Below are positions 6,555 to 14,433 of a stretch of 34,854 nucleotides of DNA, piece after piece. The translations under genes and the position numbers were made by a program. The number at the start of each line of letters is the position of its first letter. Within the stretch, counting starts at the first letter, position 1. This DNA is from a virus. The notes beneath the pieces were generated by a model that was given only the letters and a program-made list of their open reading frames with translations, was not told where the DNA came from and did not search any database. The stretch covers positions 1-34,854 of IMG/VR virus record IMGVR_UViG_3300027972_000037, one strand, 5' to 3'.

Positions 6555-7427
6555 CTATGGGCATCCGCCCACGTAGATCTCCCAGTAGTCTCTTCGGTAG
6601 GCCTCCGCGCCCATGGAGTCGCGCACCCACTGCTCGACGCAGAGGTTCTTCCCAGACGGCCACGGGTTTTCCGTGTTGAACGGTTCATCCGGATCCGGGT
6701 AGCAACCAAGCGCGCCGATTCCGGGAGCCGGGCCGTCATACCCAACGAAGAAGTACGTCTGTGTCTCCACGGGCAGCCACTGATCGGTGAGGATCTCGTA
6801 CTCGTTCGTGCCCGGAAGGTCGTTGTAGAGGCGATACTGAACGAAGTTCTGCCACGAGCCCTTCTTCGGGCCGGTGATTCGCAGACGGTACGTGAGCGTG
6901 TCTCCGAGAGTAGAGTCCTCGTCGTAGGCGCCCGTGATCTGTTCGGCGGCTACGCTAGGGCACGTGTTCGGGTCGTGGTACTCGACCATGATCCGCAGCA
7001 GAGCGCCCATTTCCGGCTGTACGTCGGAGATCCACGCAGAGTAGAGGTACGGAGCGTTGTTGATGACTGTCAGCTCGTAAATGACGGGGGTTGCTCTCCC
7101 CGAACGGATCGTGATCGTCTGGCTTGTCGTCACGCGAATGGTGGCGCTTGCGTCGAACCACTCTTCCCGGCCAGTGACCCCGGTAACGTACTCGACGCGG
7201 TAGCGAGCATCCGAGTCGCCGCCGGTCACATCGAACCGCAGTACCACGGCTGGGATGCTGTAGTCGGGGCGCGCCTCAACTTGCAGGCCGCCTGCCCAGA
7301 CTTGCTCGTTCACGTACAGCGTGACCTGTAGAGGCGTTACCGACACGCCCGTGAAGATGTCGCAACCGAACACCCCAATGAGAAGCGCACAAGCAACAAA
7401 CAGCGGGAGAATGCGTCTCAGTCTCAT
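6555..7427 (-). CDS. Phage-encoded lipoprotein (290 aa)
   Basis: ATG follows GGGAGGGG. The first 21 residues (RLRRILPLF, then ACALLIGVFG) make a type II signal peptide whose lipobox ends V-F-G-C at Cys22, which would be lipid-modified. The mature protein is beta-rich with Ig- or PKD-like features (VTLYVNEQ, IPAVVLRFDVTGGDS, ATIRVTTSQTITIRSG) and late cysteines that may form disulfides. It would be anchored on the membrane and face the periplasm or cell surface. Its place between XhlA-like and signal-peptide genes near the lysis region suggests a spanin-like or superinfection-related role, but no family is recognised. Confidence 0.65.
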   Translation of the reverse strand: MRLRRILPLFVACALLIGVFGCDIFTGVSVTPLQVTLYVNEQVWAGGLQVEARPDYSIPAVVLRFDVTGGDSDARYRVEYVTGVTGREEWFDASATIRVTTSQTITIRSGRATPVIYELTVINNAPYLYSAWISDVQPEMGALLRIMVEYHDPNTCPSVAAEQITGAYDEDSTLGDTLTYRLRITGPKKGSWQNFVQYRLYNDLPGTNEYEILTDQWLPVETQTYFFVGYDGPAPGIGALGCYPDPDEPFNTENPWPSGKNLCVEQWVRDSMGAEAYRRDYWEIYVGGCP

Positions 7428-7466
7428 CAGTTCCCCTCCCGTGCTGAGTAGTGGCCTTCCTGTCGA

Positions 7467-7796
7467 CTACTTCACGAACAGGGTGACCAGAACATTCAAC
7501 AGCAGCATCCCCAGGGAACTTGCGAAAGCGATTCTGGCGTTGCGAACGGTCTTCCGGATCTCTTTGGCGTCCTGCTCTCGCTCGACACGAAACGTCGTGT
7601 TCAAGTTGACTTGCTCTTTCAGCGACGGCTTCCCGTTGCCCTCGTTCACGCACGTGGTGAGCGACTTGACTTGGTCTTTCAACTCCGCGATGTCGCCCCC
7701 AAACGCCTCGAACTGGCCTTTGATCCACAGCATGAAGGTCTCGAAACCAGGAATCTGATCGATCGACGTGACTTCGGTATCGCGCTTTGCTGTCAC
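7467..7796 (-). CDS. XhlA-like coiled-coil membrane protein (109 aa)
   Basis: GTG 7796-7794 overlaps the previous stop as GTGA. The body (residues about 25-85) is a charged coiled coil with heptad-like Leu/Val spacing, and the last 20 residues (RIAFASSLGMLLLNVLVTLF) form a single C-terminal membrane helix. This layout matches hemolysin XhlA-type holin partners and other tail-anchored phage lysis proteins. Together with the holin-like gene at 5559 it would make a membrane lysis pair, although the two are separated by exported proteins. Confidence 0.55.
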   Translation of the reverse strand: MTAKRDTEVTSIDQIPGFETFMLWIKGQFEAFGGDIAELKDQVKSLTTCVNEGNGKPSLKEQVNLNTTFRVEREQDAKEIRKTVRNARIAFASSLGMLLLNVLVTLFVK

Positions 7797-8257
7797 AAGG
7801 ACTCCACTTCCATGAGAACGTCCTGCTCGAACTCGTGACCCGCGTCGGTCGTCACGCTGACCGTGATCTTGTACTGGTGGCCCGCTACCCCGCCGGCGAC
7901 CTTGAACCACACGATGCCGTCGCCCCAGCCTGTCGACTCAGGGGGCACCATGCCCTCGACCGTCTCCCAAGCGTTCTCGTTGTCGGCTTGGACGAGGAGG
8001 TGCGTCAGCGCCGCGGCGAGCGACTGTGTCGTGCTCGTAAGCAGCTCCCCGCCGGCACGGAGGATGATCTCGACCTCGTCGGCTTCGTACTCCTCGAGGT
8101 CGAGCTCGACGCTCACCTGGTCGCGGTCGTCCCACTCGTAGGCGACGATCGTGGCCGTGGCGATGAGTTCGCCTTCGGACAGCGCATCGACGAACGACAC
8201 CGACACCGGCTTGATCTCGGCCGGCTGCTTGGACTGGATCTCGGCGATCTCGGCCAC
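7793..8257 (-). CDS. Phage fibre-tail adaptor-like virion protein (154 aa)
   Basis: GTG start with AAGGGGG seven bases upstream. The protein is acidic and beta-rich. It ends with a segment built as WFKVAGGVAGHQYKITVSV followed by TTDAGHEFEQD, a form common in small virion proteins that join fibres to the tail or baseplate: an Ig-like domain describing a time/space derivative sheet, with Gly-x-x-Y and T-D-x-G. It follows the fibre genes and precedes lysis-type genes. The adaptor role is inferred from motif and position. Confidence 0.45.
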   Translation of the reverse strand: MAEIAEIQSKQPAEIKPVSVSFVDALSEGELIATATIVAYEWDDRDQVSVELDLEEYEADEVEIILRAGGELLTSTTQSLAAALTHLLVQADNENAWETVEGMVPPESTGWGDGIVWFKVAGGVAGHQYKITVSVTTDAGHEFEQDVLMEVESL

Positions 8258-8295
8258 GGGGCCCCCTTGAGACTAGACGAGCTACTCGTAGCTTG

Positions 8296-8538
8296 CTACG
8301 CGTGCGGCTTGTTGCGCGACCAGGCGACGGCACAGACGCGTGCGTCACCGCTCTGGCACGGGAGGCCATCGGCGAGCAGCTTGCAGCCCGCGCAGGCGCC
8401 CCGCTTCCATCCGGCGGCCTTCGCTCGAGCCGCTAGACAGAAGCCAGCGTTCCGCGGCTCGCACGGTCGGTTGTCGACGTCCACAGGCGTGCACCCTGGA
8501 CACCCAAGCGCCGTCTTCTCACGGTTCAGATCCGGCAT
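8296..8538 (-). CDS. Cysteine-rich small protein (80 aa)
   Basis: Start ATG follows GAGGGATGG. The protein has nine cysteines, including CPGC near residue 13, C26, C34, CAGC near residue 49, C61 and C69, which suggests one or two structural zinc sites or a disulfide-rich fold. The basic middle (ARAKAAGWKRG) could bind nucleic acid. It is not recognised. It sits between virion genes in a 311-base interval and fits it well. Confidence 0.5.
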   Translation of the reverse strand: MPDLNREKTALGCPGCTPVDVDNRPCEPRNAGFCLAARAKAAGWKRGACAGCKLLADGLPCQSGDARVCAVAWSRNKPHA

Positions 8539-8568
8539 GACCCATCCCTCGATTCAGGGCCCGTGGCC

Positions 8569-9240
8569 CTAGCTCTCGGTGATCTCTTCGGTGAGGACCC
8601 ACACCTGGCCGGCTGTCTTCGTGCCCTGAGCGGACACCTTGCGGTTGAGGGCCGTCCCAGCAGAGGCATGGTTCGCGGTGATGAACTCTGCCCAGGCATA
8701 GTTCGCCTGAGCGCCGCCGAAGCTCGACTGGAAAACGGCCTTCTGGCTCGTTCCGTATGTCGGGTAGCCATCCTCCATCCCGACGCGCAGCTTGTTCACA
8801 GCGGCTTTGAGGTCCGTGTCGGCCGGATCGGCAGCGGTGTCGGTGTCACCAACCCCGAGGTAGGCGTTGTCGTTGTCGAGCGCCGTGCCGGCTCCGCCGC
8901 AGACAAGCGGCCACAAGATGTCGTTGATGCCGGAGTTCAAGAGCAGGTTCCCCGCGAAGTCGGTGACCTGGAACGAGATACGCCGCGCGATCTCGCACTG
9001 CAGCGCTTGCGGGACGCAGGCCATCGCGACAATCTCGATCGGCCGACGCGAGTTCAAGGCAACCTTCTGCACCCACGCGCGCCACGTTGGGTCGCGGTGG
9101 AAGAGCGCCTTCGCTTCGATGAGGAGCGCCTTCCGAAAGGCGTCCTTAGCCTGGTGGTTCTCGAATCGCTTGACGGTGAAGTGCGGACGCCAGACGCCGC
9201 GTTCCTGGATGACAGGTGCAGCAGATGCGAGCTTGTTCAT
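8569..9240 (-). CDS. Virion protein, tail-fibre-associated (223 aa)
   Basis: ATG with AGGAGG upstream. The C-terminal third (FQSSFGGAQANYAWAEFITA, then GTALNRKV, then GTKTAGQVWVLTEEITES) is a pattern seen in phage structural proteins that share the ending 'LNR..V..GTKT....W.LT..I..S'. The N-terminal half is alpha-helical (residues 20-75) and may bind the particle. It lies in the fibre module between the repeat protein and the Cys-rich protein. It is likely a virion component or fibre chaperone; the exact role is unknown. Confidence 0.55.
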   Translation of the reverse strand: MNKLASAAPVIQERGVWRPHFTVKRFENHQAKDAFRKALLIEAKALFHRDPTWRAWVQKVALNSRRPIEIVAMACVPQALQCEIARRISFQVTDFAGNLLLNSGINDILWPLVCGGAGTALDNDNAYLGVGDTDTAADPADTDLKAAVNKLRVGMEDGYPTYGTSQKAVFQSSFGGAQANYAWAEFITANHASAGTALNRKVSAQGTKTAGQVWVLTEEITES

Positions 9241-9353
9241 GAGTACGTGCCCTCCTGATCAGGGTGAGGCTGTGCAATTGCGCAGTACACCCAACAGCAA
9301 GGGCAGACTCAGATAGCTAGGCGGGGGAGCTAGGCTGGAGGCTATGCCGCAAG

Positions 9354-10622
9354 CTACGCTTCCAGGTCGTACTCCACGAGCGCGTCCTTCCCGTGGTAGA
9401 CGATCGTCGCGTCCTTCGGCGGGTACTTGATCTGGGTGATGTTCACGTTCGGCACCCACGGCTCTTTCGACACAGCATCATCGCCCGCGCCGGCATCGGA
9501 GACCTCCACGAACGCCGTCACGAGCTTGAGCAAGTCGTCGCCGAGCCCCGCATCCGTGATCCCGATCTTGGCAAGGATCGCAAGCGCCTCAGCCCCAAGG
9601 CCGAGGTCGGCAATCGTCACGCGCGCGAGGACGCTCGCAAGGTCGACGGCTGCCCCTTGGTCGGAGACCGGCACCTGCACACGCACCGTGCCTGCGTCCA
9701 ACCCGGTACCTGCGTCGACTATGGTGAGCTCGACCACGATGCCAACCGTGTCCGTCCCGACCCCGACGTCCGAGAGCAGCGGCACGGGGACGACGAACGA
9801 CACCTGATCCGTCGCCAAGCCTGCGTCCGTGATGGGGACACGCACGGTGATGCTCGGCACGCTGTCCTCGCCGTGCCCAGCGTCGGCGCTCACGACAATG
9901 TGGTTGAGGAAGAAGAGGGCCTCCGCGCCGGCCCCGGCGTCGGTGAGAGGGACCGCCACACGCAACGTGATCTCGTCGCCCGCCACAGCCGAGTCGGTGA
10001 GGAGCACCTGAGCGATCACGCCGACCAGCGTCTCGACGGCTGCGCCAACGTCGGCGATTGGCACACGCACCGCGACCGTACCAGCCTCGGCCCCCGTGCC
10101 GGCGTCCGCGATCGTGAACGAGACCTCCGTGGCGACCTCGTCGGCTCCCGCGGCGACCTCGGCCAGGATGATCGGCACGATGAACGACACGGCCTCGACG
10201 GCCGCCCCGGCGTCGGTGATCGGCACGCGCACCTCGAGCGCGACCGCGTCAGCGCCAACGCCAACGTCCGCGGCAAGCGCGATGTGGTTGACGATCTCCA
10301 GGGCTTCCGCGCCGGAGGCCACGTCGGGGAGCAATACCTGCACGACGAGAACAATTCCCTCGGTGGCTGCGCCAGCCTCGGCGAGCTCAACGTGCGCGAC
10401 GACGGCAACCTGGCTGACCCCGCTCCCGGAGTCAGGTAGCTCAACCGAGACGACGATAGCAACGGTCTCAGTCGCGGCTCCAACCTCGCCGAGAAGCGCG
10501 CTCACCGCAACCGCAAGCGCCTCTGAGGCGGTACCGGCATCCGTGACGGAGATCTGCGTAACGGCGATGCCACCGCCCGCCGTGCCGATGACCGTCGTCC
10601 CAATCAGGTTGCGGCCGAACAT
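9354..10622 (-). CDS. Repetitive fibre protein built of 18-residue DAG repeats (422 aa)
   Basis: From about residue 25 to 390 the protein is almost only an 18- to 19-residue repeat: T/S/A-D-A/V-G-x-G/A-x-E/D-x-V/L, followed by about eight alternating hydrophobic residues, often ending V-P-I. About 20 copies are present. D and G recur at the turn, and the alternating V/I/A pattern suits a beta-solenoid or stacked beta-sheet fibre. A longer unit of about 128 residues is duplicated inside it. The C-terminus ends KDALVEYDLEA, echoed in the 360-aa protein. The ribosome site is weak, so translation is probably coupled to the upstream stop. It is likely an adhesin or fibre shaft of the particle. Confidence 0.65.
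   Translation of the reverse strand: MFGRNLIGTTVIGTAGGGIAVTQISVTDAGTASEALAVAVSALLGEVGAATETVAIVVSVELPDSGSGVSQVAVVAHVELAEAGAATEGIVLVVQVLLPDVASGAEALEIVNHIALAADVGVGADAVALEVRVPITDAGAAVEAVSFIVPIILAEVAAGADEVATEVSFTIADAGTGAEAGTVAVRVPIADVGAAVETLVGVIAQVLLTDSAVAGDEITLRVAVPLTDAGAGAEALFFLNHIVVSADAGHGEDSVPSITVRVPITDAGLATDQVSFVVPVPLLSDVGVGTDTVGIVVELTIVDAGTGLDAGTVRVQVPVSDQGAAVDLASVLARVTIADLGLGAEALAILAKIGITDAGLGDDLLKLVTAFVEVSDAGAGDDAVSKEPWVPNVNITQIKYPPKDATIVYHGKDALVEYDLEA
9440..10545 (-). repeat. Array of degenerate 54-bp units encoding the 18-residue repeat
   Basis: The coding region repeats with a 54- to 57-base period that keeps codon phase; recurring DNA phrases such as GCGTCGGTGATCGGCACGCG appear on the plus strand. 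The copies are diverged, so the array is old or diversified. A six-unit block of about 128 codons is duplicated (start near NHIALAADVG, second copy near NHIVVSADAG). Confidence 0.55.
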
Positions 10623-10624
10623 AG

Positions 10625-11065
10625 TTACACGCCGAGTTCCTGCTTCTTCGCTCGCCCGGCTGCAACGGCGGCCGTGGCGATCTTGTTCATTCGCTCGAAG
10701 TCAGCCGATGCTTCAACGACAACGCCAGTAGCCAGGAGGGCCTTCTCGAGCTGGAGAATGCGACGTCGCAAGATGCCAATCTGCTCGCCAAGAGGCGCGT
10801 TAGGGTGGATCGCTGCGCAGATCGCTGAGTCTGTGTCTCGGTCGACTCTCGCACGCTTCTCCTCCGCTGTGTACTCCAGCACGTCCTTCGGGTAGTACAG
10901 CTCTCGCAGTTGCGGAAGGCCCATCGGCCCTTCACTGTAGAGGTCCAGCTTCTGCTCGGGGACGGCGACGATACTTCCCATCGCCGAGTCGTGATTCGCT
11001 GGGTTGCCGTTACCGCGTCCCGCTGCCAGGATGCGCCCTGTCTTGTGCTCGACAAAGATCCACAT
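10625..11065 (-). CDS. Fibre-associated protein or fibre chaperone (146 aa)
   Basis: ATG with AGGAGG upstream. The N-terminus (MWIFVEHKTGRILAAGRG) is strand-rich. The middle holds KDVLEYTAEEKRARVDRDTD and the C-terminal half is a helical, coiled-coil-like region (LGEQIGILRRRILQLEKALL). The gene follows the beta-helix spike and precedes the repeat fibre, a usual place for a fibre-assembly chaperone. The family is not recognised. Confidence 0.5.
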   Translation of the reverse strand: MWIFVEHKTGRILAAGRGNGNPANHDSAMGSIVAVPEQKLDLYSEGPMGLPQLRELYYPKDVLEYTAEEKRARVDRDTDSAICAAIHPNAPLGEQIGILRRRILQLEKALLATGVVVEASADFERMNKIATAAVAAGRAKKQELGV

Positions 11066-11074
11066 GCTCGCCTC

Positions 11075-12550
11075 CTAGCTCTGATCCTGGATGAACGAGA
11101 AGCCGTCCGTCACGATGTCTGCTGTACTGGCCGGAGCATCAGGATTCGCCTTCGTCGTGTTGTCGGTATAGGTGATGTAGGAACCGAGCTGCCATCCGCC
11201 TGCGGTTGCGTACACCCCTGTCGCGCAGTGCCGCACCTGGAGATATGACACGTTCACCGTGCCCCCTGACGCAATGTAGACGCCGTAGTCGCTAGACTTG
11301 GCTCCGTACACCGTGCCGTAAACCACGAGCACGAATCCGCCCTGCTGCACAACGAGCCCGTACCCGCTGGCGGGGATTCTCCAGCCACAGTAGTAGGTGT
11401 ACGCACTTGATGCGATGTCGCAGCTGAATGCGTACTTGTCGTCGAACAGACAGTCTGTGAACTGCGCGAACGAGACCGCGAGCAGCTCGACACAGTTCAC
11501 CGCGTCCGTTCCAGACGACGTGAACCTGATGCCCTCAAAGAAGAGGTTCCGCACGCCAGTCAGTTGCATCGCCGTCGCCGTGTTGCCGTCGACCACAACC
11601 AGCCCCGTGAGGACGTAGTCGGAGCCGCTCGCCGGGTTCGTCTCCCACGTCGCCACCGTGAGGCGGTTGTTCGACGTAGCGGAGTCCGTGATGTCGCGAA
11701 TCTGCCCGGAGCCGGTGTCGCCGTAGATGATGATCTGCGCGCCGTTCCACTGGTCGTCTGCTGTGACGTGCGCGTCCTCTACATCCACCGTCGTATTCGC
11801 GCCAGCCGCCGCCGCACCGCGAACGTGCAGCGCAACGTCCGACGTATCGACCGCTCGGATCGTCAGAGACGCAATGATGTTGAGTCGGGCGAGTGGAGTG
11901 GTCAGCGACTCGGTGTAGGTCCCCTTTCCGACGTTGATGTAGCAGGCGTGCGCGAGCGTGATCGGGAGCGCATTCAACGCCCCTGTGATCGTCAGCTTCG
12001 GAGCAATCGCGGTTCCAGCGTTTCCATCGTTGCCTGCCTTGTCCACGTAGAGCGTGACACTCGCCGTGGTTGTCCCCGGCTTGCCATCCAGCTGCGTCTG
12101 AATCCCGCTCGTCACGCCGTCCACGTAGCCCAGTTCCGTCAGGCTTGGTAGGGCCTTGAGCGACATCACCGTCTCGCCATTCTCAATGCCCAGCACGCTC
12201 GTCACACCTGCCGCAGGAGCGGTCTGATTCTTCGCCACGCGGTCGTCCAGATCCTCTCCCATGAGGACGCGAGCCACTACGGTGCCCGCAGGCCACGTCT
12301 TCGTCTCGTCGCCAACGGAAACGACTTTGCCCAGCGTGCAGACAGCCAGCCCGGTGAGGGTGTTGGACGACTTTCCGGTGTACACCATCTCGGCGTACGA
12401 GTCGTCGTCACCGATGCGGATGTACCCACCGCCAGCGTCGAACAAGGAGGCGTCCGTGAGCACGACGGAGGTGTCCGTCCCGCGCGTCCACGAATTCTCT
12501 GCGGCGATGGTGGACTCAACGTTGTTCGGTGTGGCGTAAGGTTTGCTCAT
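11075..12550 (-). CDS. Tail spike with right-handed beta-helix (491 aa)
   Basis: The N-terminal part (residues 1-150) is Gly/Thr-rich and probably attaches to the particle. From about residue 165 (LYVDKAGNDGNAGTAIAPKL), the classic 'YVD..GND.N.G' start of a pectate-lyase-like repeat domain appears. It is followed by strand-turn repeats with NN, SG and GG turns to about residue 460 (for example GIRFTSSGTDAVNCVELLAV). Proteins of this kind form trimeric spikes that bind or cleave surface polysaccharide. Catalytic residues cannot be identified by eye. It is flanked by other adhesin-type genes. Confidence 0.7.
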   Translation of the reverse strand: MSKPYATPNNVESTIAAENSWTRGTDTSVVLTDASLFDAGGGYIRIGDDDSYAEMVYTGKSSNTLTGLAVCTLGKVVSVGDETKTWPAGTVVARVLMGEDLDDRVAKNQTAPAAGVTSVLGIENGETVMSLKALPSLTELGYVDGVTSGIQTQLDGKPGTTTASVTLYVDKAGNDGNAGTAIAPKLTITGALNALPITLAHACYINVGKGTYTESLTTPLARLNIIASLTIRAVDTSDVALHVRGAAAAGANTTVDVEDAHVTADDQWNGAQIIIYGDTGSGQIRDITDSATSNNRLTVATWETNPASGSDYVLTGLVVVDGNTATAMQLTGVRNLFFEGIRFTSSGTDAVNCVELLAVSFAQFTDCLFDDKYAFSCDIASSAYTYYCGWRIPASGYGLVVQQGGFVLVVYGTVYGAKSSDYGVYIASGGTVNVSYLQVRHCATGVYATAGGWQLGSYITYTDNTTKANPDAPASTADIVTDGFSFIQDQS

Positions 12551-12559
12551 GGTTGACTC

Positions 12560-13642
12560 CTACTCCCCTCCCGCGTTCGGGTCGTACTCGATCATGGCGT
12601 CCTTGGCGGGGTAGGCCTTCACGGGGTCCTTGGCGGGCGCGTTGATGCGGATCGACCGCGTGCGGATCCAGTTGAGCGGCGAGATGGACTCGGTGGCCGC
12701 ACCGGCATCGGAGACAGTGACAACGCGGTATGCGGCTCGGATGTACTCGATGCTCGCCTGTCCCGCATCGGGCACGGCCACCGCGCGGAGCCACGACACG
12801 TCTTCGCCGGCCGCGCCCGCGTCGGGCACGACAACTCGGTGGAACCACCACGGCACGTCGACGCCGACGCCTGCGTCGGAGATGCCCACCTGCTTCGGGG
12901 CCATAGTGAACGTTGCCGTCGCACTCCAGGGACCTTCCGCGCCCTCGTCGTCCTTCGTCTTGATCCGCCAGTAGAACGTCTCGCCCACCTGGGCAATGGC
13001 CGTCCCCGCATAGCTCACATCGGCGCAGCGATTGCCCTGCACGATGTCGGCAATGTCAAGCCAGCCGGAATCCCACAGCAGGTTCGAGAAGCCCGAGTCT
13101 GTGGCCACCTGGATCGCCACATGGGTCAGCGTGTCGGACGGATCCGGGTCGTTCAGGATGGCCGACAGTTCAGGAGTGAGGTCCGTCACACCCGTCGGGT
13201 TCAATGCGCCTTCGCAGCGGAGCAACGTCGGCGCCGTGGGGGCAGACGCGACGGCGTAGAGCTGGACTTCGTAGATGTAAGCACTTACGACAGTAGTACC
13301 CGTGCGGCTCCAACCGACACGCACCGCAGTGACGTGCTTCGTGGCCTCAAGGTTGGCCGCGAACCACTCTATCGCTTCGGTCACGAGCGTTGTGAGCACG
13401 GCATGCCATGCTCCGTCGTAGTAGGCCTCCACGTACATGGTGGTCGCTCCGCCGAAGCTGCGCTTGGCTCGTATCTGTACCTGGTTGCACCAGACGTAGT
13501 CGCGGTCGAACTGACACCAGTACGTGTGACCAACGTAGGTGATGTTGCAGCCTGCGCACGTGGCCTCGTTGCCGTCGTAGGCAAGCGCGGGGTTCGTCCA
13601 CCCGTCGTTGTTGCTGTACCCCGTCGGGCTGACCCACCCCAT
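12560..13642 (-). CDS. Discoidin-like carbohydrate-binding fibre protein with DAG repeats (360 aa)
   Basis: Residues about 1-130 resemble an F5/8-type C (discoidin, CBM32-like) domain: GWTNPALAYDGNEAT, then paired strands YWCQFDRDYVWCNQVQIRAK, and a later WFAANLEATKHVTAVRVGW. Residues 133-250 look like an Fn3-type domain (DSGFSNLLWDSGW, YWRIKTKDDEG). Residues about 255-330 contain four 18- to 20-residue DAG repeats like those of the 422-aa protein. The C-terminus (AKDPVKAYPAKDAMIEYD) matches that protein's end. A role in binding surface sugars is likely. Two proteins with one repeat type and one ending suggest shared assembly. Confidence 0.65.
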   Translation of the reverse strand: MGWVSPTGYSNNDGWTNPALAYDGNEATCAGCNITYVGHTYWCQFDRDYVWCNQVQIRAKRSFGGATTMYVEAYYDGAWHAVLTTLVTEAIEWFAANLEATKHVTAVRVGWSRTGTTVVSAYIYEVQLYAVASAPTAPTLLRCEGALNPTGVTDLTPELSAILNDPDPSDTLTHVAIQVATDSGFSNLLWDSGWLDIADIVQGNRCADVSYAGTAIAQVGETFYWRIKTKDDEGAEGPWSATATFTMAPKQVGISDAGVGVDVPWWFHRVVVPDAGAAGEDVSWLRAVAVPDAGQASIEYIRAAYRVVTVSDAGAATESISPLNWIRTRSIRINAPAKDPVKAYPAKDAMIEYDPNAGGE

Positions 13643-13677
13643 GGAGGCTCCTCCGGCTTGTGCTTAGCGCATCACGA

Positions 13678-14424
13678 CTACATGAGCGTCATCTGGCTGT
13701 TCGGTCGTCTTCGTGGGGCAGAGCCGAGGAACTGCATGCGCTTCACGACGACGTCGAGGCCGTACACTCGGAATGTGCCGCCCGAGGTGACTTCGTACAG
13801 ACCGATCGCCCCGGCTTCGTAGTCGGGCGAGATGCCGCGCCAGAAGTCTCGAGCGAAGGAGTGACGCGTCACGACCGCCGTCCCCTCGGTGTCGCCGTGG
13901 TTTGCCATCTTCGCTTCGTCCCACGCTCCGCAGCTCTGTCCCATCCAGGACCACATGGCCAGCCAATCGTTCTTGGCCACGTTGATGTACGAGGTCCAGT
14001 CAGGGTAGTTCGAGTGCACGTTCTCGCGCGACAGCGGGCCGCACATCTCGACCGACTCGATGGTCCCAGAGTTCGGCCGCATCGCCCACATGAACTGGTT
14101 GGAGTTCGTGTTGAACCCGCCGAACGTCTGTCGCACGGTCTGTCCGGCAAGAGACTTCGCCACAAGCCAGTTCGTCAAAATGCGGCTGCTAGTGAAGAAG
14201 CCCTCGTACTTGTTGGGCGACACGCCTACGGCCGGCTCTGCTTCGATCGCAATGCTGCCGGTGTAGACGTTGTTTCCTACATTCGACGGAGAGCCGTATC
14301 GGCCGGCGAGGATCCGGTCCTCTTCCGCAACGGCCACCTCGTGGAACTCTCCGAGATTGGCCATCCCGACGTGGGCGTACCCGCCGCCGACGTACAGCAT
14401 CTTGAGTGGTTGCGGTTCGGGCAT
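13678..14424 (-). CDS. Fibre-module virion protein (248 aa), unknown
   Basis: ATG with GGAGG upstream. The sequence is rich in aromatic and Gly residues (KMLYVGGGYAHVGMANLGEF, NKYEGFFTSSRILTNWLVAK, DWLAMWSWMGQSCGAWDEAK), with no membrane helix, typical of folded particle or receptor-binding domains. A beta-sandwich near the C-terminus (GAIGLYEVTSGGTFRVYGLD) resembles lectin-like or laminin-G-like strands. The family was not recognised. Its place between the HxH fibre and the discoidin-like protein argues for a virion component. Confidence 0.55.
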   Translation of the reverse strand: MPEPQPLKMLYVGGGYAHVGMANLGEFHEVAVAEEDRILAGRYGSPSNVGNNVYTGSIAIEAEPAVGVSPNKYEGFFTSSRILTNWLVAKSLAGQTVRQTFGGFNTNSNQFMWAMRPNSGTIESVEMCGPLSRENVHSNYPDWTSYINVAKNDWLAMWSWMGQSCGAWDEAKMANHGDTEGTAVVTRHSFARDFWRGISPDYEAGAIGLYEVTSGGTFRVYGLDVVVKRMQFLGSAPRRRPNSQMTLM

Positions 14425-14433
14425 GTTCCCTCC

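Noticed and set aside
9270-9285. Near-palindrome CTGTGCAATTGCGCAG in a 113-base gap
   Set aside because: Single copy with a mismatch and no link to a regulator.
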